From: Lachnospiraceae bacterium UBA7196
GTDB taxonomy: Bacteria; Bacillota; Clostridia; Lachnospirales; Lachnospiraceae
NCBI GenBank assembly: GCA_002490835.1
Contig: DKUU01000033.1
Location: 1 to 64,000, forward strand
Direction of reading: 5' to 3'
Length of the DNA stretch: 64,000 nt
The translations under genes and the position numbers were made by a program. Shown piece after piece: positions 7,515-17,196 of this stretch. Positions within the stretch are counted from its first letter, which is position 1; each line of letters starts with the position of its first letter. A model generated the notes under the pieces. It made no database searches and was not told where the DNA came from. It worked only from the letters and a program-made list of their open reading frames with translations.

Positions 7515-9380
7515 ATGAAGAAAAGGACGTGGCGTGCTTTCATATTGGCGGGTTTGCTGCCGTTTACCCTTCTGTGGGCCTGCGGGCGAGAGAAGGCGGG
7601 AGGAGATATTGGCAGGAAAGCCGTAGACGACGCGGGAAATAGGGTCACGGTAGCGTTCTGGAGCGATCAGCTCACGGAGCATTACGGTGCTTATTTAAGA
7701 GACTGTTTTCCTGATGTTGAATTTGAATTCTATGTGGCGACCAATTCTACGGATTTTTATCGCTTTAAGGAGGAAAAGGGCGATTTGCCGGACATTTTGA
7801 CGGTCAGACGGTTTGCGCTGAGCGATGTGGAGCCGTGGCGGGATTCGCTGATGGACTTAAGCGATTCCGAACTGGCGAACGCCTTTCATCAGTCCTATTT
7901 GCGCAGTTATACGTATGAGGACGGTACAGTCAACTGGCTTCCGGCCTGCGCGGAGATCGACAGCATCCTGATCAATAAGACGCTGCTTGAGGCGAACGAT
8001 ATCCCGGTGCCCATGAATTATACGGAGTTTGTGGATACCTGCGGTAAACTGCGGGAGCTGGGGATCAGGCCCTTCCTATCCAATTTTGACGCGGATTATA
8101 CCTGCATGGAGGTTTTGCAGGGGATATCCGCTTCCATGCTGACCTCGCAGGCAGGGCGTCAGTGGCGGCAGCTGTATGAGAGCGGGCAGACGGACGAGCT
8201 GAGCGAGGAGGTCTGGATGCCGGTGTTTGAGCGGATGGAGGAGTTCATTGACTATACCGGTCTAACAGGGCAGGATCTGGAGATCGGGCATCTGGATGTA
8301 TTTGGGTATTACGAGAATAATGAAGCGGCCATGGTGCGCGGCACCGGTGAGGAGGCAGCGCGCTACAGCGAAGATCGGGAGTCGGTGTTGATGCCCTTTT
8401 ATGGGGAGACGGCGGAAGATAACTGGTATCTGACCTATCCGGCTTTTCAGGTGGCGGCCAGCGCCCGTGCAGAGGAGAGCCCGGAGCGGGAAAAGCTGAT
8501 CAAGGAGATCCTGACGGCTATGTTGAATGAGGAAGGCCTGCTGCGGATTACAAACGGCAAGAATCTGGTAGCCTATAATAAAGGGGTACCGCCGCAGATC
8601 CCTAAGGAGCTGGCGAATGTGCAGACAGCGATCGACGATAACCGTCTATATATCAGGCTGGCTTCGGCGGATATGTTCGCTGTTTCCAGACAGGTGGTGC
8701 AGGGGATGATCACGGGTGAATATCCGGATGCCCGCTCTGCTTTTGACGCTTTTAATAAGGCTTTGCAGGAGAGTAAAGAAACAACGGATCCCGTCATTGC
8801 AGCGCATATCGACAGGGACTATGCCTATGCGTTTCAGCCGGAGGGCGGCAGCGAGGCGGCTTCCGCGGTCATCAATTCCCTGCGGGAAGCGATGGGGACG
8901 CAGCTCTTCGTCGGTCAGGCTTCCAATGTGGCGGGCAATATCCTTGCGGGAGATTACACGGAGGAGCAGCTTAAGTTTTTGACGCAGGGAGAGACGACAG
9001 AGATCCTGCTCTGTGATATGACGGGAGAACAATTGTACCGCTATATGGAATATGTTTTGACGACGCCCGGCAGAAGGGGGTCTGTGGTCAATGATTCGAC
9101 ACTCTATGTATCCGGCGGTTTTGAGATGGAAGTTGCCAGAAAGGATAAGGGGTACGCGCTGGAACGATTGACCGTCGGTGGAGAAGAATTGGACCGGAAC
9201 GCTGTCTTTTCGGTAGCCGTGCTGGGCAGCGAGACGTTGATGCAGAAAGAGGCGCTGGAGGCGGCTGGTGTAGCGGATTATACGAAATCGGGGTTGTCCT
9301 TTAAGCAGATCATTGTGGACCGTTTGGCATCAGAGGGAAAACAGTTGACTGATCCGGTCGATTATATTACGCTTCGATAA
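7515..9380 (+). CDS. Lipoprotein: solute-binding domain fused to 5'-nucleotidase C-terminal-like domain
   Basis: The protein has 621 residues with start ATG 7515 after AAGGAGAAACG. It has a lipoprotein signal peptide (charged MKKRTW, hydrophobic core, LWAC lipobox with Cys about 23). Residues about 45-410 resemble bacterial extracellular solute-binding family 1 proteins (VTVAFWSDQLTEHYG, LPDILTV, NWLPACAEIDSILINKTLLE). Residues about 455-620 resemble the 5'-nucleotidase C-terminal domain (VGQASNVAGNIL, TTEILLCDMTGEQLYRYMEYVL, FSVAVLGSETLM). It is 32 bp upstream of a hybrid histidine kinase and no permease gene adjoins it, so I infer that it presents a ligand to the kinase rather than feeding an importer. 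The ligand is unknown. Confidence 0.78.
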   Translation: MKKRTWRAFILAGLLPFTLLWACGREKAGGDIGRKAVDDAGNRVTVAFWSDQLTEHYGAYLRDCFPDVEFEFYVATNSTDFYRFKEEKGDLPDILTVRRFALSDVEPWRDSLMDLSDSELANAFHQSYLRSYTYEDGTVNWLPACAEIDSILINKTLLEANDIPVPMNYTEFVDTCGKLRELGIRPFLSNFDADYTCMEVLQGISASMLTSQAGRQWRQLYESGQTDELSEEVWMPVFERMEEFIDYTGLTGQDLEIGHLDVFGYYENNEAAMVRGTGEEAARYSEDRESVLMPFYGETAEDNWYLTYPAFQVAASARAEESPEREKLIKEILTAMLNEEGLLRITNGKNLVAYNKGVPPQIPKELANVQTAIDDNRLYIRLASADMFAVSRQVVQGMITGEYPDARSAFDAFNKALQESKETTDPVIAAHIDRDYAYAFQPEGGSEAASAVINSLREAMGTQLFVGQASNVAGNILAGDYTEEQLKFLTQGETTEILLCDMTGEQLYRYMEYVLTTPGRRGSVVNDSTLYVSGGFEMEVARKDKGYALERLTVGGEELDRNAVFSVAVLGSETLMQKEALEAAGVADYTKSGLSFKQIIVDRLASEGKQLTDPVDYITLR

Positions 9381-9412
9381 AAGAAACGCAAGTCGGGGAG
9401 AGGAGAGAGCCT

Positions 9413-11713
9413 ATGAGATCCGATAGGAAAAAGAATGGTATTATACTTCCCGTTTTATTGGCGGCGTGCCTATTGGCAATTATGGTAGTGGGAGGCTCTC
9501 ATTTTACAAGTTACCTGCAAAAGCAGATCTTTTTGGAAAGGACTACGCAGTTAAATGAGATCACGTCTCAGGTGCGGGCGAATCTGAGCAATGCCTTAGA
9601 CTCCCATTGGAATTACTTGACTATTTTGGTCAATATGATGCGGGAGCGTCGTTTTGGTTCAGAGGCGGAAGTGGAATCGTTTATCGGTGAGATGGAAGCG
9701 GTACTGGAGACGGACGGCTATCATGCTATGCTGCTGCTTCTTGACAGCCGGGGAAACTGCTATGACGATCATGGGAAATACGGAGTCTGGACGGATATCG
9801 ACCGCATTTCCGGCGGGGAGGAGAGATATACCTTCATATCAGACAGCTCTCGTGAAGAGCACAGTTATTGGACCTTTGTGCAGAAACTGGATAAGCCGCT
9901 GGTGTCCGGAGACGGAACGGCGTTTACGCATGTGATCCTGTTAAAGGACGTCGAGACGCTGACGGACTATTATGACAGCGACGCTTACGGCGGTCATAAC
10001 GAAACCTATATATTAAAGAACAACGGAACCAGAATGCACGATAATATCGATCCGGACAATACCATTCAGGCTTATAATGTTTTGAAGGTATTGGAGGAGA
10101 TGGAAGGGCAGCGGTATACGAATCTTCGGGAGATGCTCACAAAGCAGGATGTGATCAGCGCGAATTTTACATATAACGGCACGGAGTATTATTATTGCCT
10201 CGTGTCGCTTGAGGCGTACGATACGCTGATTTTGTTTTTGATTCCTGCGCAGTTTGTGGCATATGGAACGGTGAACATGATGGGCGCGGTGATCCGGATG
10301 CTCCTGCTTCTGATGGTAGCGATCGCGGTTTTGCTGATCGCCACGATGATCTTTTTTGCCAGACAGAGAAGCAGTCAGCGCCTATACCGGCAGGAGCAGG
10401 AAAATCTCAGACGGCAGGAGGAGATGAACGAGAAACTGGAGGAGAGCAACGTCATGCTGGCACGCTCCAAAGAGACGGCGGAGCAGGCCTTTCAGATCGC
10501 GGAGGAAGCAAACCGGGCCAAGAGTTCCTTCCTTTCCAATATGAGCCACGATATCCGCACGCCCATGAACGCGGTGGTGGGCTTTGCGGCGCTGCTTGCC
10601 AGAGATGCGGACAAGCCGGATAAGGTGAGGGAATATACGGAAAAGATCACCGCTTCCAGCCAGCATTTGCTGGGGCTGATCAACGACATTCTGGATATCA
10701 GCAAGATCGAGGCGGGAAAAACGACCCTGAACCTGACAGATGAAAACCTGCCGGAGCTGATCGAAGGTATCGATTCCTTTATTCGCCCGCAGATGAAGGC
10801 AAAGCGTCATACGTTTGAGGTATTGAAGAAGGATATCCGGCATGAAAATGTGGTGATGGATAAGTTGCGGCTGAATCAGATTCTGGTGAATCTATTGTCC
10901 AATGCGGTCAAATATACGCCGGAAGGGGGCCATATTGTCCTGACGGTTCAGGAACTGCCCCAGAGCGGCAAACAGCTTGCGCATTACCGTTTTGTGGTGG
11001 AAGATAACGGCTATGGTATGAGCGAGGCGTATGTGCAGAAGATCTTTCAGGCCTTTACCAGAGAGGAGGACAGTGTCACCAATAAGATCCAAGGGACGGG
11101 ACTGGGCATGGCTATCACCAAAAATCTGTTGGATCTGATGGGCGGCAGCATCTTAGTAAAGAGCGAAAAGAATAAGGGGTCCGTCTTTACCGTGGAGCTG
11201 GAGTTTGCTGTCAGCGATCGTCCGGCGGATCAGGACTTAGAGAAAGATAACGGGATGACAGGAAATTTAGCGGAAGAAGGAGCAAAGGAAAAGGAGGAAA
11301 GTATCCTTTGCGGCATGCACATTCTGGTGGCGGAAGACAATGAGATCAATGCGGAAATATTGAAAGAGTTTCTGGATATGGCGGGAGCATCCTGTGATAT
11401 TTATGAAAACGGGAAACTGGCGGCGGAGGCGTTTGCGGACTCCGCGCCGGGGCAGTACCAACTGATCCTGATGGATGTGCAGATGCCGGTGATGAACGGC
11501 TATGAGGCGACGAGAACGATCCGGGCGCTTAATCATCCGCTGGCAAAAAAGATTCCCATTATCGCTATGACTGCGAACGCTTTTGCGGAAGATATCCGGG
11601 ATGCGCTGGAGGCGGGGATGGATGGACATGCTGCTAAGCCTGTTGATATGAATGTGCTGGAACAGACGGTTCGGGCGGTATTGGAGAGAGAGGAGAAAGG
11701 TACGGTAGATTGA
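9413..11713 (+). CDS. Membrane hybrid sensor histidine kinase with receiver domain
   Basis: The protein has 766 residues. A transmembrane helix at about 10-28 and another at about 285-315 enclose an extracellular Cache-like sensor domain of about 255 residues. Then come a coiled-coil linker rich in E/Q/R, a HisKA domain with SHDIRTPMN (phospho-accepting His about 379), a HATPase_c domain with N, G1 (VEDNGYGMS) and G2 (GTGLGMAI) boxes, and a C-terminal receiver domain with LILMDVQMP (Asp about 688) and a KP motif near the end. A separate response regulator is not adjacent. The stop codon lies inside the first hairpin of the class I intergenic element, and the gene appears co-transcribed with the lipoprotein before it. 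Confidence 0.9.
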   Translation: MRSDRKKNGIILPVLLAACLLAIMVVGGSHFTSYLQKQIFLERTTQLNEITSQVRANLSNALDSHWNYLTILVNMMRERRFGSEAEVESFIGEMEAVLETDGYHAMLLLLDSRGNCYDDHGKYGVWTDIDRISGGEERYTFISDSSREEHSYWTFVQKLDKPLVSGDGTAFTHVILLKDVETLTDYYDSDAYGGHNETYILKNNGTRMHDNIDPDNTIQAYNVLKVLEEMEGQRYTNLREMLTKQDVISANFTYNGTEYYYCLVSLEAYDTLILFLIPAQFVAYGTVNMMGAVIRMLLLLMVAIAVLLIATMIFFARQRSSQRLYRQEQENLRRQEEMNEKLEESNVMLARSKETAEQAFQIAEEANRAKSSFLSNMSHDIRTPMNAVVGFAALLARDADKPDKVREYTEKITASSQHLLGLINDILDISKIEAGKTTLNLTDENLPELIEGIDSFIRPQMKAKRHTFEVLKKDIRHENVVMDKLRLNQILVNLLSNAVKYTPEGGHIVLTVQELPQSGKQLAHYRFVVEDNGYGMSEAYVQKIFQAFTREEDSVTNKIQGTGLGMAITKNLLDLMGGSILVKSEKNKGSVFTVELEFAVSDRPADQDLEKDNGMTGNLAEEGAKEKEESILCGMHILVAEDNEINAEILKEFLDMAGASCDIYENGKLAAEAFADSAPGQYQLILMDVQMPVMNGYEATRTIRALNHPLAKKIPIIAMTANAFAEDIRDALEAGMDGHAAKPVDMNVLEQTVRAVLEREEKGTVD

Positions 11714-11840
11714 AAAATAAGTCTGATGACCTTATTTTTCAATCGCGAGTTTGTGTTAGAGCCACAAACTCGGAATCGCAGATGAGAAATCGCCTGCGCG
11801 AATTTCTCATCGCGTGTCATCGCAGTAAACTGCTCTGACA
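11709..11840. repeat. Class I intergenic element, copy a: four consecutive hairpins
   Basis: Hairpin A: ATTGAAAAATAAG (11709-11721) with CTTATTTTTCAAT (11731-11743), a perfect 13-bp stem containing the kinase stop codon. Hairpin B: CGAGTTTGTG (11746-11755) with CACAAACTCG (11763-11772). Hairpin C: GATGAGAAAT (11781-11790) with ATTTCTCATC (11802-11811). Hairpin D: TGTCA-TC-GCAGT with ACTGC-TC-TGACA (11815-11840). The next gene's ribosome site follows directly. The copy at 53599 has the same order of helices. Confidence 0.85.
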
Positions 11841-11852
11841 TGGAGGATTAAA

Positions 11853-12146
11853 ATGAATTTAAAAACCGGGAATGGCAGCAGAAAGTATGAATATGTGATG
11901 GAGGAGGCGGAGGACGCTTTTTACTTTTTCGGAGACAATAAGAGCCGCTTTTTTGCAATTCCCAAGGAGTGCTTTTCAAGCAGGGAGCAGGTAGTACTTT
12001 TTCACCGCATCTGCGGGGATCACAGGATACAAAAGATACCGCCCAAGAAGGCACGCTATGTGCCGGGATGGCTGATGGTGGTGATCCTTGTATTGATCCC
12101 GCTGGCATTCTTTGGGATCGTTGCCGCGGTAAAGATGGTAAGGTAA
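11853..12146 (+). CDS. Small single-pass membrane protein of unknown function
   Basis: The protein has 97 residues with start ATG 11853 behind TGGAGG. The first 70 residues are soluble, with mixed charge and aromatic clusters (EDAFYFFGDN, FFAIPKECF), and resemble the C-terminal YcxB-like region of larger membrane proteins, where an aromatic-rich strand pair is followed by IPK. One transmembrane helix occurs at about 74-93, ending in basic KMVR. The preceding element separates it from the kinase gene. I do not recognise a specific family. Confidence 0.6.
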   Translation: MNLKTGNGSRKYEYVMEEAEDAFYFFGDNKSRFFAIPKECFSSREQVVLFHRICGDHRIQKIPPKKARYVPGWLMVVILVLIPLAFFGIVAAVKMVR

Positions 12147-12296
12147 AACGATTGACTTATTAGGTAAAAACAAAAAGTAGAGAAATATTCAATTTAGGGG
12201 TTGCTTTTTCATAAGTAATATGATATGGATGCTATATTGGACTAGAAAAGTGTCTGGTCAGACAGAGTTGACAGACAGCGGCAGGAGTGACGACAA

Positions 12297-14063
12297 ATGA
12301 AAGAGAAGAAAGCATCTAAAATAGGGTGGCTCTGGGAAAATATGAAGGGATATCGCTGCATCTATGTAATCGGCCTGCTTGGCACGGTGGTCTATAATGT
12401 GATGCAGCTGACGGTTCCTTTTTTTACGCAGCAGATCGTCGATCTGTTTTTGACGGGAGAGGATGCGGCCTATAATCTGACTCATAAACGCGGGCTTTTT
12501 CTGCAGTTGATCGCGGCCATGATCCTGCTTACTCTTCTGCGGACGCTGATCGTCTATCTGGTGTGTATGGACGTGGAGTACGTTTCGCAAAAGCTCCTCT
12601 ACCGTATCAGGACCTATCTTTTCCACAAGATAGAGCATCAGGATATGATGTTTTACAGCACCTTCCGCACGGGAGATCTGATGACCAGAATGACGGGAGA
12701 TCTGGACGCTGTGCGGCATATGATCGCGTGGGTGATGCGCAGCATCGTGGAATCCTTCTCGCTTTTAACGGCGGCGGCGGTTTATTTTCTCTATATGGAC
12801 TGGCTGTTGGCACTGTGTATGCTTGCGATTGCGCCGCTTATTTTTTTGATCATCGTTCTGTTTAAGAATAAGGTCGCACCGCGGCATAAGGCCCTGCGGG
12901 AAAAGCTCTCCAAACTCAATACGGCGGCGCAGGAGAACATCGCGGGGAATCGCGTAGTGAAAGCCTTTGCCAGAGAACCGTACGAGATGGAAAAGTTTGA
13001 CGAATGCAGCAGGGATTTCTCCAAGACCAGTCAAAAAACAGCATTGACCTGGTTGGTCTATTTCCCTTATGTGGAGACGCTCGCCAATCTGATGCCTGTG
13101 GTGCTGCTGGTTGTCGGCGGTCTGTTCATCATCAATGGAAGGATTACCATGGGAGAGTATGTGGCCTTTTCGGGACTGATCTGGGCGATCGCGAATCCCA
13201 TGCGGCAGCTTGGCAACGTGATGAATGAGTTTCAGCGCTTTTCGGCCGCCTCAGAAAAGGTGATGGAGATTTATGCCTCCGAGCCCGGAATCGTGGATAA
13301 GCCGGATGCGGTCGATCTGCCGGAGCGGTTCGCAGGTAAGATTGAGTTTAAGGATGTTAGTTTCCAGTATGCCGACGGGAATCTGCCTGTACTCCATAAC
13401 GTGACCTTCTCGGTCAATCCGGGAGAGACGCTGGCGATCATGGGCGAGACGGGCTGCGGCAAGACGTCCCTGATCCAGTTGATTCCCCGCTTTTATGAGG
13501 CGACGGCGGGTGAGGTGTTGATCGACGGCGTCAATGTACAGGATATGAAGCTGCAGCAGCTCCGCAAAAACATCGGTCTGGCTACGCAGGACGTACTTTT
13601 GTATTCCGATACCATAGACGGCAATATTGCCTATGGTGACAGTCATGTCAGTCAGAAAGAGGTAGAAAAATTCGCGAGATATTCAGCAGCGTCGGACTTT
13701 ATCGCCAGAATGCCGGAAGGATATGACACGGTTGTCGGTGAACGCGGGGTGGGGCTATCCGGCGGGCAGAAGCAGAGGATCTCGTTGGCACGGGCGTTGG
13801 CCGTGCGTCCCGCGATCCTGATCTTAGACGATACGACTTCGGCGGTGGACTTAGAGACGGAAAAGCAGATTCAGCACGGTCTGGCGGAACTGGATTTTCC
13901 CTGTACCAAGATCGTTATTGCGCAGCGGACCTCCACCGCGAAGGCTGCCGACCGCATTCTTATCTTACAGGACGGGCGCGTTACGGAAGCGGGAACGCAC
14001 GAGGAACTGGTGGCAAAGAAGGGGTATTATTACAGTCTGGTGCAATTGCAGACTGGTGCGTGA
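12297..14063 (+). CDS. ABC exporter half-transporter, degenerate catalytic subunit of a heterodimer
   Basis: The protein has 588 residues: six transmembrane helices (about 1-310), then a nucleotide-binding domain. Walker A is GETGCGKTS, the signature is a perfect LSGGQ, but Walker B reads ILILDDTT, with Asp in place of the catalytic Glu, and the H-loop position is Gln (VIAQRTST) instead of His. This pattern (intact signature, dead Walker B) is that of the degenerate-site partner in heterodimeric exporters of the BmrCD or TM287/288 type. The partner starts 25 bp downstream. The exported substrate (drug, peptide or lipid) cannot be told from sequence. Confidence 0.9.
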   Translation: MKEKKASKIGWLWENMKGYRCIYVIGLLGTVVYNVMQLTVPFFTQQIVDLFLTGEDAAYNLTHKRGLFLQLIAAMILLTLLRTLIVYLVCMDVEYVSQKLLYRIRTYLFHKIEHQDMMFYSTFRTGDLMTRMTGDLDAVRHMIAWVMRSIVESFSLLTAAAVYFLYMDWLLALCMLAIAPLIFLIIVLFKNKVAPRHKALREKLSKLNTAAQENIAGNRVVKAFAREPYEMEKFDECSRDFSKTSQKTALTWLVYFPYVETLANLMPVVLLVVGGLFIINGRITMGEYVAFSGLIWAIANPMRQLGNVMNEFQRFSAASEKVMEIYASEPGIVDKPDAVDLPERFAGKIEFKDVSFQYADGNLPVLHNVTFSVNPGETLAIMGETGCGKTSLIQLIPRFYEATAGEVLIDGVNVQDMKLQQLRKNIGLATQDVLLYSDTIDGNIAYGDSHVSQKEVEKFARYSAASDFIARMPEGYDTVVGERGVGLSGGQKQRISLARALAVRPAILILDDTTSAVDLETEKQIQHGLAELDFPCTKIVIAQRTSTAKAADRILILQDGRVTEAGTHEELVAKKGYYYSLVQLQTGA

Positions 14064-14087
14064 CAGGCGTTTTGAGGAGGACAAAAA

Positions 14088-15869
14088 ATGGCGAGGAGAA
14101 ATACATTCAGGGAAGATGAGGTGCTGGAAACACCCTTTGATATCAGGCATCTGTTTCGCGCTTCCGCTTATATCAAAAAGTATCTGTGGAAAATGCTTCT
14201 GTCGCTCTTTTTGAGTGCCTGCGGCGGCATAGCGGCCCTGTTTGCGCCCATGGTGACGCAGCGGGCCCTTGACGAGGCAATACCCGACAAAAACGTCAGG
14301 CAGCTTTTCCTTTTGGTGACGGTGCTGATATTGACTTATGCGGTCAGTATTGTGTTTACGACTGCCAGATCTCATATCATGATCCATGTCAGTCAAAATA
14401 TCATCTATGATATCCGGAAGGATCTGTTTGCGCATTTGCAGAAGCTTCCGTTTCAGTATTATGACGACCGGCCGCATGGGAAGATTTTGATTCGGGTGGT
14501 GAATTATGTAAACTCGGTTTCCGATATGCTTTCCAATGGGTTGATCAATGTGGTGTTGGAGATCATGAATCTGATCTTTATCGTGATTTTTATGTTCTGC
14601 GTAGATGTTAGACTTTCGCTGGTGGTGCTGGCAGGTGTGCCGGTGCTGGCGGTCTTCATGCTGTACATCAAAAACAGGCAGAGGAAGGCGTGGCAGCAGG
14701 TATCCAATAAAAACTCTAACTTGAACGCCTACTTGCAGGAGAATATCGTGGGAGCAAAGATCACGCAGATCTTTGCCAGAGAAGAGGAGAACGAGGAGAC
14801 CTTTGCCGAACTGTGCGACCGCTGCCGCGGCGCGTGGATGAAGGCTGTCACTTACAGCAATCTGGTGTGGCCCGGCATCGATAATATCTCCGTCTGGGTG
14901 CGGGCGGCTGTCTTTATCTGCGGCCTTTTGATCTTCGGACAGGGGAATACGAGCCTTGGCGTAATCGTGGCAATCTCTTCCTACGCTTCCCGCTTCTGGC
15001 AGCCGATCATGAATCTGGGCAATATTTTTAATAACTTTATCAATAACATCGCTTATCTGGAGCGTATCTTTGAAACGATGGATGAGCCTGTCACGGTGGA
15101 TGATGCGCCGGATGCGGTTCCCATGCCGCCGATTCAGGGAGAAGTCGTTTTTGAGCACGTGCATTTTGGCTATGAGGCGGATAAGCCGGTGCTGAGCGAC
15201 GTTTCCTTTACCGTGAAGCCCGGCGAGAGCGTGGCGCTGGTGGGGCCTACGGGCGCGGGAAAGAGTACCATCGTCAGCCTTTTATCCCGCTTTTATAATG
15301 TGGACAGCGGCAGGATTTTAATTGACGGGCAGGATATCTCGAAGGTGACGATCGCTTCCCTGCGCTCTCGCATGGGCATTATGCTGCAGGACAGTTTTCT
15401 CTTTTCGGGGACCATTGAAGACAATATCCGTTACGGCAGGCTGGATGCGACTTCGGAGGAAATTGTAAAGGCTGCGAAGACAGTCTGCGCGGACGAGTTT
15501 ATTAGGAAATTCCCGAACGGTTATCTGACGGAAGTGAAGGAGCGGGGGTCTTTGCTCTCGCAGGGACAGATGCAGCTCGTTTCCTTTGCGAGGACTCTGC
15601 TGAGCGATCCGTCGATCCTGATTCTCGACGAGGCGACTTCCAGCATCGATATGCACACGGAGCGGGCGCTGCAGCAAGGGCTCAATGCGATGATGCAGGG
15701 CAGGACTTCCTTTATCATCGCGCATCGGCTTTCCACCATCAAAAACTGCGACCGGATCATGTACGTCGATGAAGGCGGCATCCTCGAATGCGGGTCGCAT
15801 CAGGAACTGATGGAGAAAAAGGGGTATTATTACAGGCTGTACACGGCCCAGATGGAGGATATCGCTTAG
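14088..15869 (+). CDS. ABC exporter half-transporter, catalytic subunit of a heterodimer
   Basis: The protein has 593 residues with start ATG 14088 behind GAGGAG. Six transmembrane helices precede a nucleotide-binding domain with Walker A GPTGAGKST, a canonical Walker B ILILDEATSS and H-loop IIAHRLST. The signature motif is degenerate (LSQGQ), which is the complement expected for the partner at 12297: one composite ATP site is built from its Walker A/B and the partner's LSGGQ. The last 4 bp overlap the convergent XRE regulator gene. Confidence 0.9.
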   Translation: MARRNTFREDEVLETPFDIRHLFRASAYIKKYLWKMLLSLFLSACGGIAALFAPMVTQRALDEAIPDKNVRQLFLLVTVLILTYAVSIVFTTARSHIMIHVSQNIIYDIRKDLFAHLQKLPFQYYDDRPHGKILIRVVNYVNSVSDMLSNGLINVVLEIMNLIFIVIFMFCVDVRLSLVVLAGVPVLAVFMLYIKNRQRKAWQQVSNKNSNLNAYLQENIVGAKITQIFAREEENEETFAELCDRCRGAWMKAVTYSNLVWPGIDNISVWVRAAVFICGLLIFGQGNTSLGVIVAISSYASRFWQPIMNLGNIFNNFINNIAYLERIFETMDEPVTVDDAPDAVPMPPIQGEVVFEHVHFGYEADKPVLSDVSFTVKPGESVALVGPTGAGKSTIVSLLSRFYNVDSGRILIDGQDISKVTIASLRSRMGIMLQDSFLFSGTIEDNIRYGRLDATSEEIVKAAKTVCADEFIRKFPNGYLTEVKERGSLLSQGQMQLVSFARTLLSDPSILILDEATSSIDMHTERALQQGLNAMMQGRTSFIIAHRLSTIKNCDRIMYVDEGGILECGSHQELMEKKGYYYRLYTAQMEDIA

Positions 15870-16927
15870 TCGGCGAGCAGCGCCTGAAAATCTTCGCGGT
15901 CCCGCAGAAAATCATAGCAGGGTTCCCGTTCCAGATCGGACATTAATATTTGTGTCAGAAACGCCGACTGAGTAGTTTTTTCAGGCGGCGTTTTCCGGAT
16001 ACGGTTAAAAAGTGGGGAAGATGCCATATCCCAGACGGTCTGCGAAGCTTCCAGCAGCAGTTTTAACAGGCGGATCGTCTCGTCGGCATCCTGCTTTTTA
16101 ACTGAAATCTGCAGCGGTGCCACATAGGCGTTGTATGGCCAGAGATCAAAGAGCGGCACCATCTGAGCGGCCTTGTCTGCGATGAGCTCCGCAGCCTGCA
16201 GATTCCCGGCGGCGGTCTCCGCGTCCATCAGTTTGTAGAGAAGGAGCTGTGCCTTATTCAGGGCGGTAAGGAGCATGCGCTGCAGATCTTCGGCCGCCTT
16301 TTCGTTTTGCCCCTGCGCTTCGTAGAGGCGGACCTGCAAAAGCCCTTTGTCCGCGACGGACTCTAAGATCGTTTCTTTGTCGGGCATATGGTCAAGGATG
16401 GCCTGCGCCTCGTCGTACCGGCCTGTTCGGATCAGACGGTTCGCCGTCAGATACTCCGCACTGCTACGTATTTTTTCATCTTCGCTTTCTAAAAGACGCC
16501 GATACCATGCGGTAATCTTTTCTTCATAAGGACGCTTTTCCTCTTCGGGAAGGTCCGCAAACACAAGCAGGCTGTCAAGCACCAGCGCAAGGCTGTGCAG
16601 CAGGGCTTCATTGTGGGGGTATTCGTGGATCTTTTCCACCGCTTTCTGAAAGCTTTCCGCGTAGCTTTGTTCTCTGGCCAGAGTGGAGATGTGTTCGCAA
16701 AAATGACTGATCTCCTCAGCGCCCATATCTTCGGTGAAGCATAGGAGCGTGTTCACGTCGGTTTTTAGTATGCGCGCAAGGGATGAAAGCAGGGAGATGT
16801 CGGGGTTTGTGAGGCCGTTTTCCCATTTGCTGACCGCTGCGGTCGATACGTTTAAGTAGGAAGCGATCTGTTCCTGAGTGAGGCCGAGGGTTTTTCTTTT
16901 TTGCTGGATGATTTTTGGGAGGGACAT
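15866..16927 (-). CDS. XRE-family transcriptional regulator with long alpha-helical repeat domain
   Basis: The protein has 353 residues; the start on the minus strand has AAAGGAGCCC upstream. Residues about 5-60 are a helix-turn-helix of the Cro/C1 type (LGLTQEQIASYLNVSTAAVSKWENGLTNPD). The rest is all-helical and TPR-like, with repeated Ala/Leu-rich helix pairs, as in regulators that sense a peptide or partner protein. It converges on the ABC exporter operon, overlapping its end by 4 bp. Regulation of that exporter is possible but unsupported beyond proximity. A class II structured element lies just upstream. Confidence 0.85.
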   Translation of the reverse strand: MSLPKIIQQKRKTLGLTQEQIASYLNVSTAAVSKWENGLTNPDISLLSSLARILKTDVNTLLCFTEDMGAEEISHFCEHISTLAREQSYAESFQKAVEKIHEYPHNEALLHSLALVLDSLLVFADLPEEEKRPYEEKITAWYRRLLESEDEKIRSSAEYLTANRLIRTGRYDEAQAILDHMPDKETILESVADKGLLQVRLYEAQGQNEKAAEDLQRMLLTALNKAQLLLYKLMDAETAAGNLQAAELIADKAAQMVPLFDLWPYNAYVAPLQISVKKQDADETIRLLKLLLEASQTVWDMASSPLFNRIRKTPPEKTTQSAFLTQILMSDLEREPCYDFLRDREDFQALLAD

Positions 16928-16955
16928 AGTGGGCTCCTTTCTATAAATAGGTGAA

Positions 16956-17165
16956 TGCGAAACTCATTCGGGGGTGTTGGGATTGTACAAATAACATAAT
17001 CAACGCAGACGCGCTTTCGCTCCGCTCCGAGCGTAGCAGACGCTAAACTCGTGAAAGACCTCGTTAAGCAGCTGACAGTTTTAATCCGAAGGATTTAAAC
17101 TATACAAGGGTCCGCTTATGATTATGTTATTTATACAATTAAGTAACGTTGAGACGAGTTTCGCA
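16956..17165. repeat. Class II structured element with 47-bp imperfect terminal inverted repeats
   Basis: The left arm (16956-17002) and right arm (17119-17165) have equal length. They pair over the outer 10 bp (TGCGAAACTC with GAGTTTCGCA) and over most of the inner 21 bp, with an internal bubble of about 15 bp. The core (17003-17118) contains TCGCTCCG, GCAGACGCTAA, ACTCGTGA and GACCTCGTTAAGCA words shared with the copy at 56133, and a small hairpin TTTAATCC-GAA-GGATTTAAA. No clear target-site duplication and no coding capacity is visible, so it is MITE-like or a structured RNA or DNA element. It fills most of the 395-bp gap between the XRE and PAS genes. Confidence 0.75.
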
Positions 17166-17196
17166 ATTTCAATATTGATATCTTGTAACAATTAGA

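Noticed and set aside
11709..11840. Class I hairpins as simple Rho-independent terminators
   Set aside because: They lack a T tract after the stems, and several are followed by more conserved hairpins and directly by the next gene's ribosome site.
13965..15164. 399-codon open frame on the minus strand
   Set aside because: It is antisense to the ABC exporter genes and rich in His/Arg/Asp repeats, as expected from a shadow frame.
16956..17165. Class II element as a standard insertion sequence
   Set aside because: It is only 210 bp, has no ORF, and no target-site duplication could be defined.
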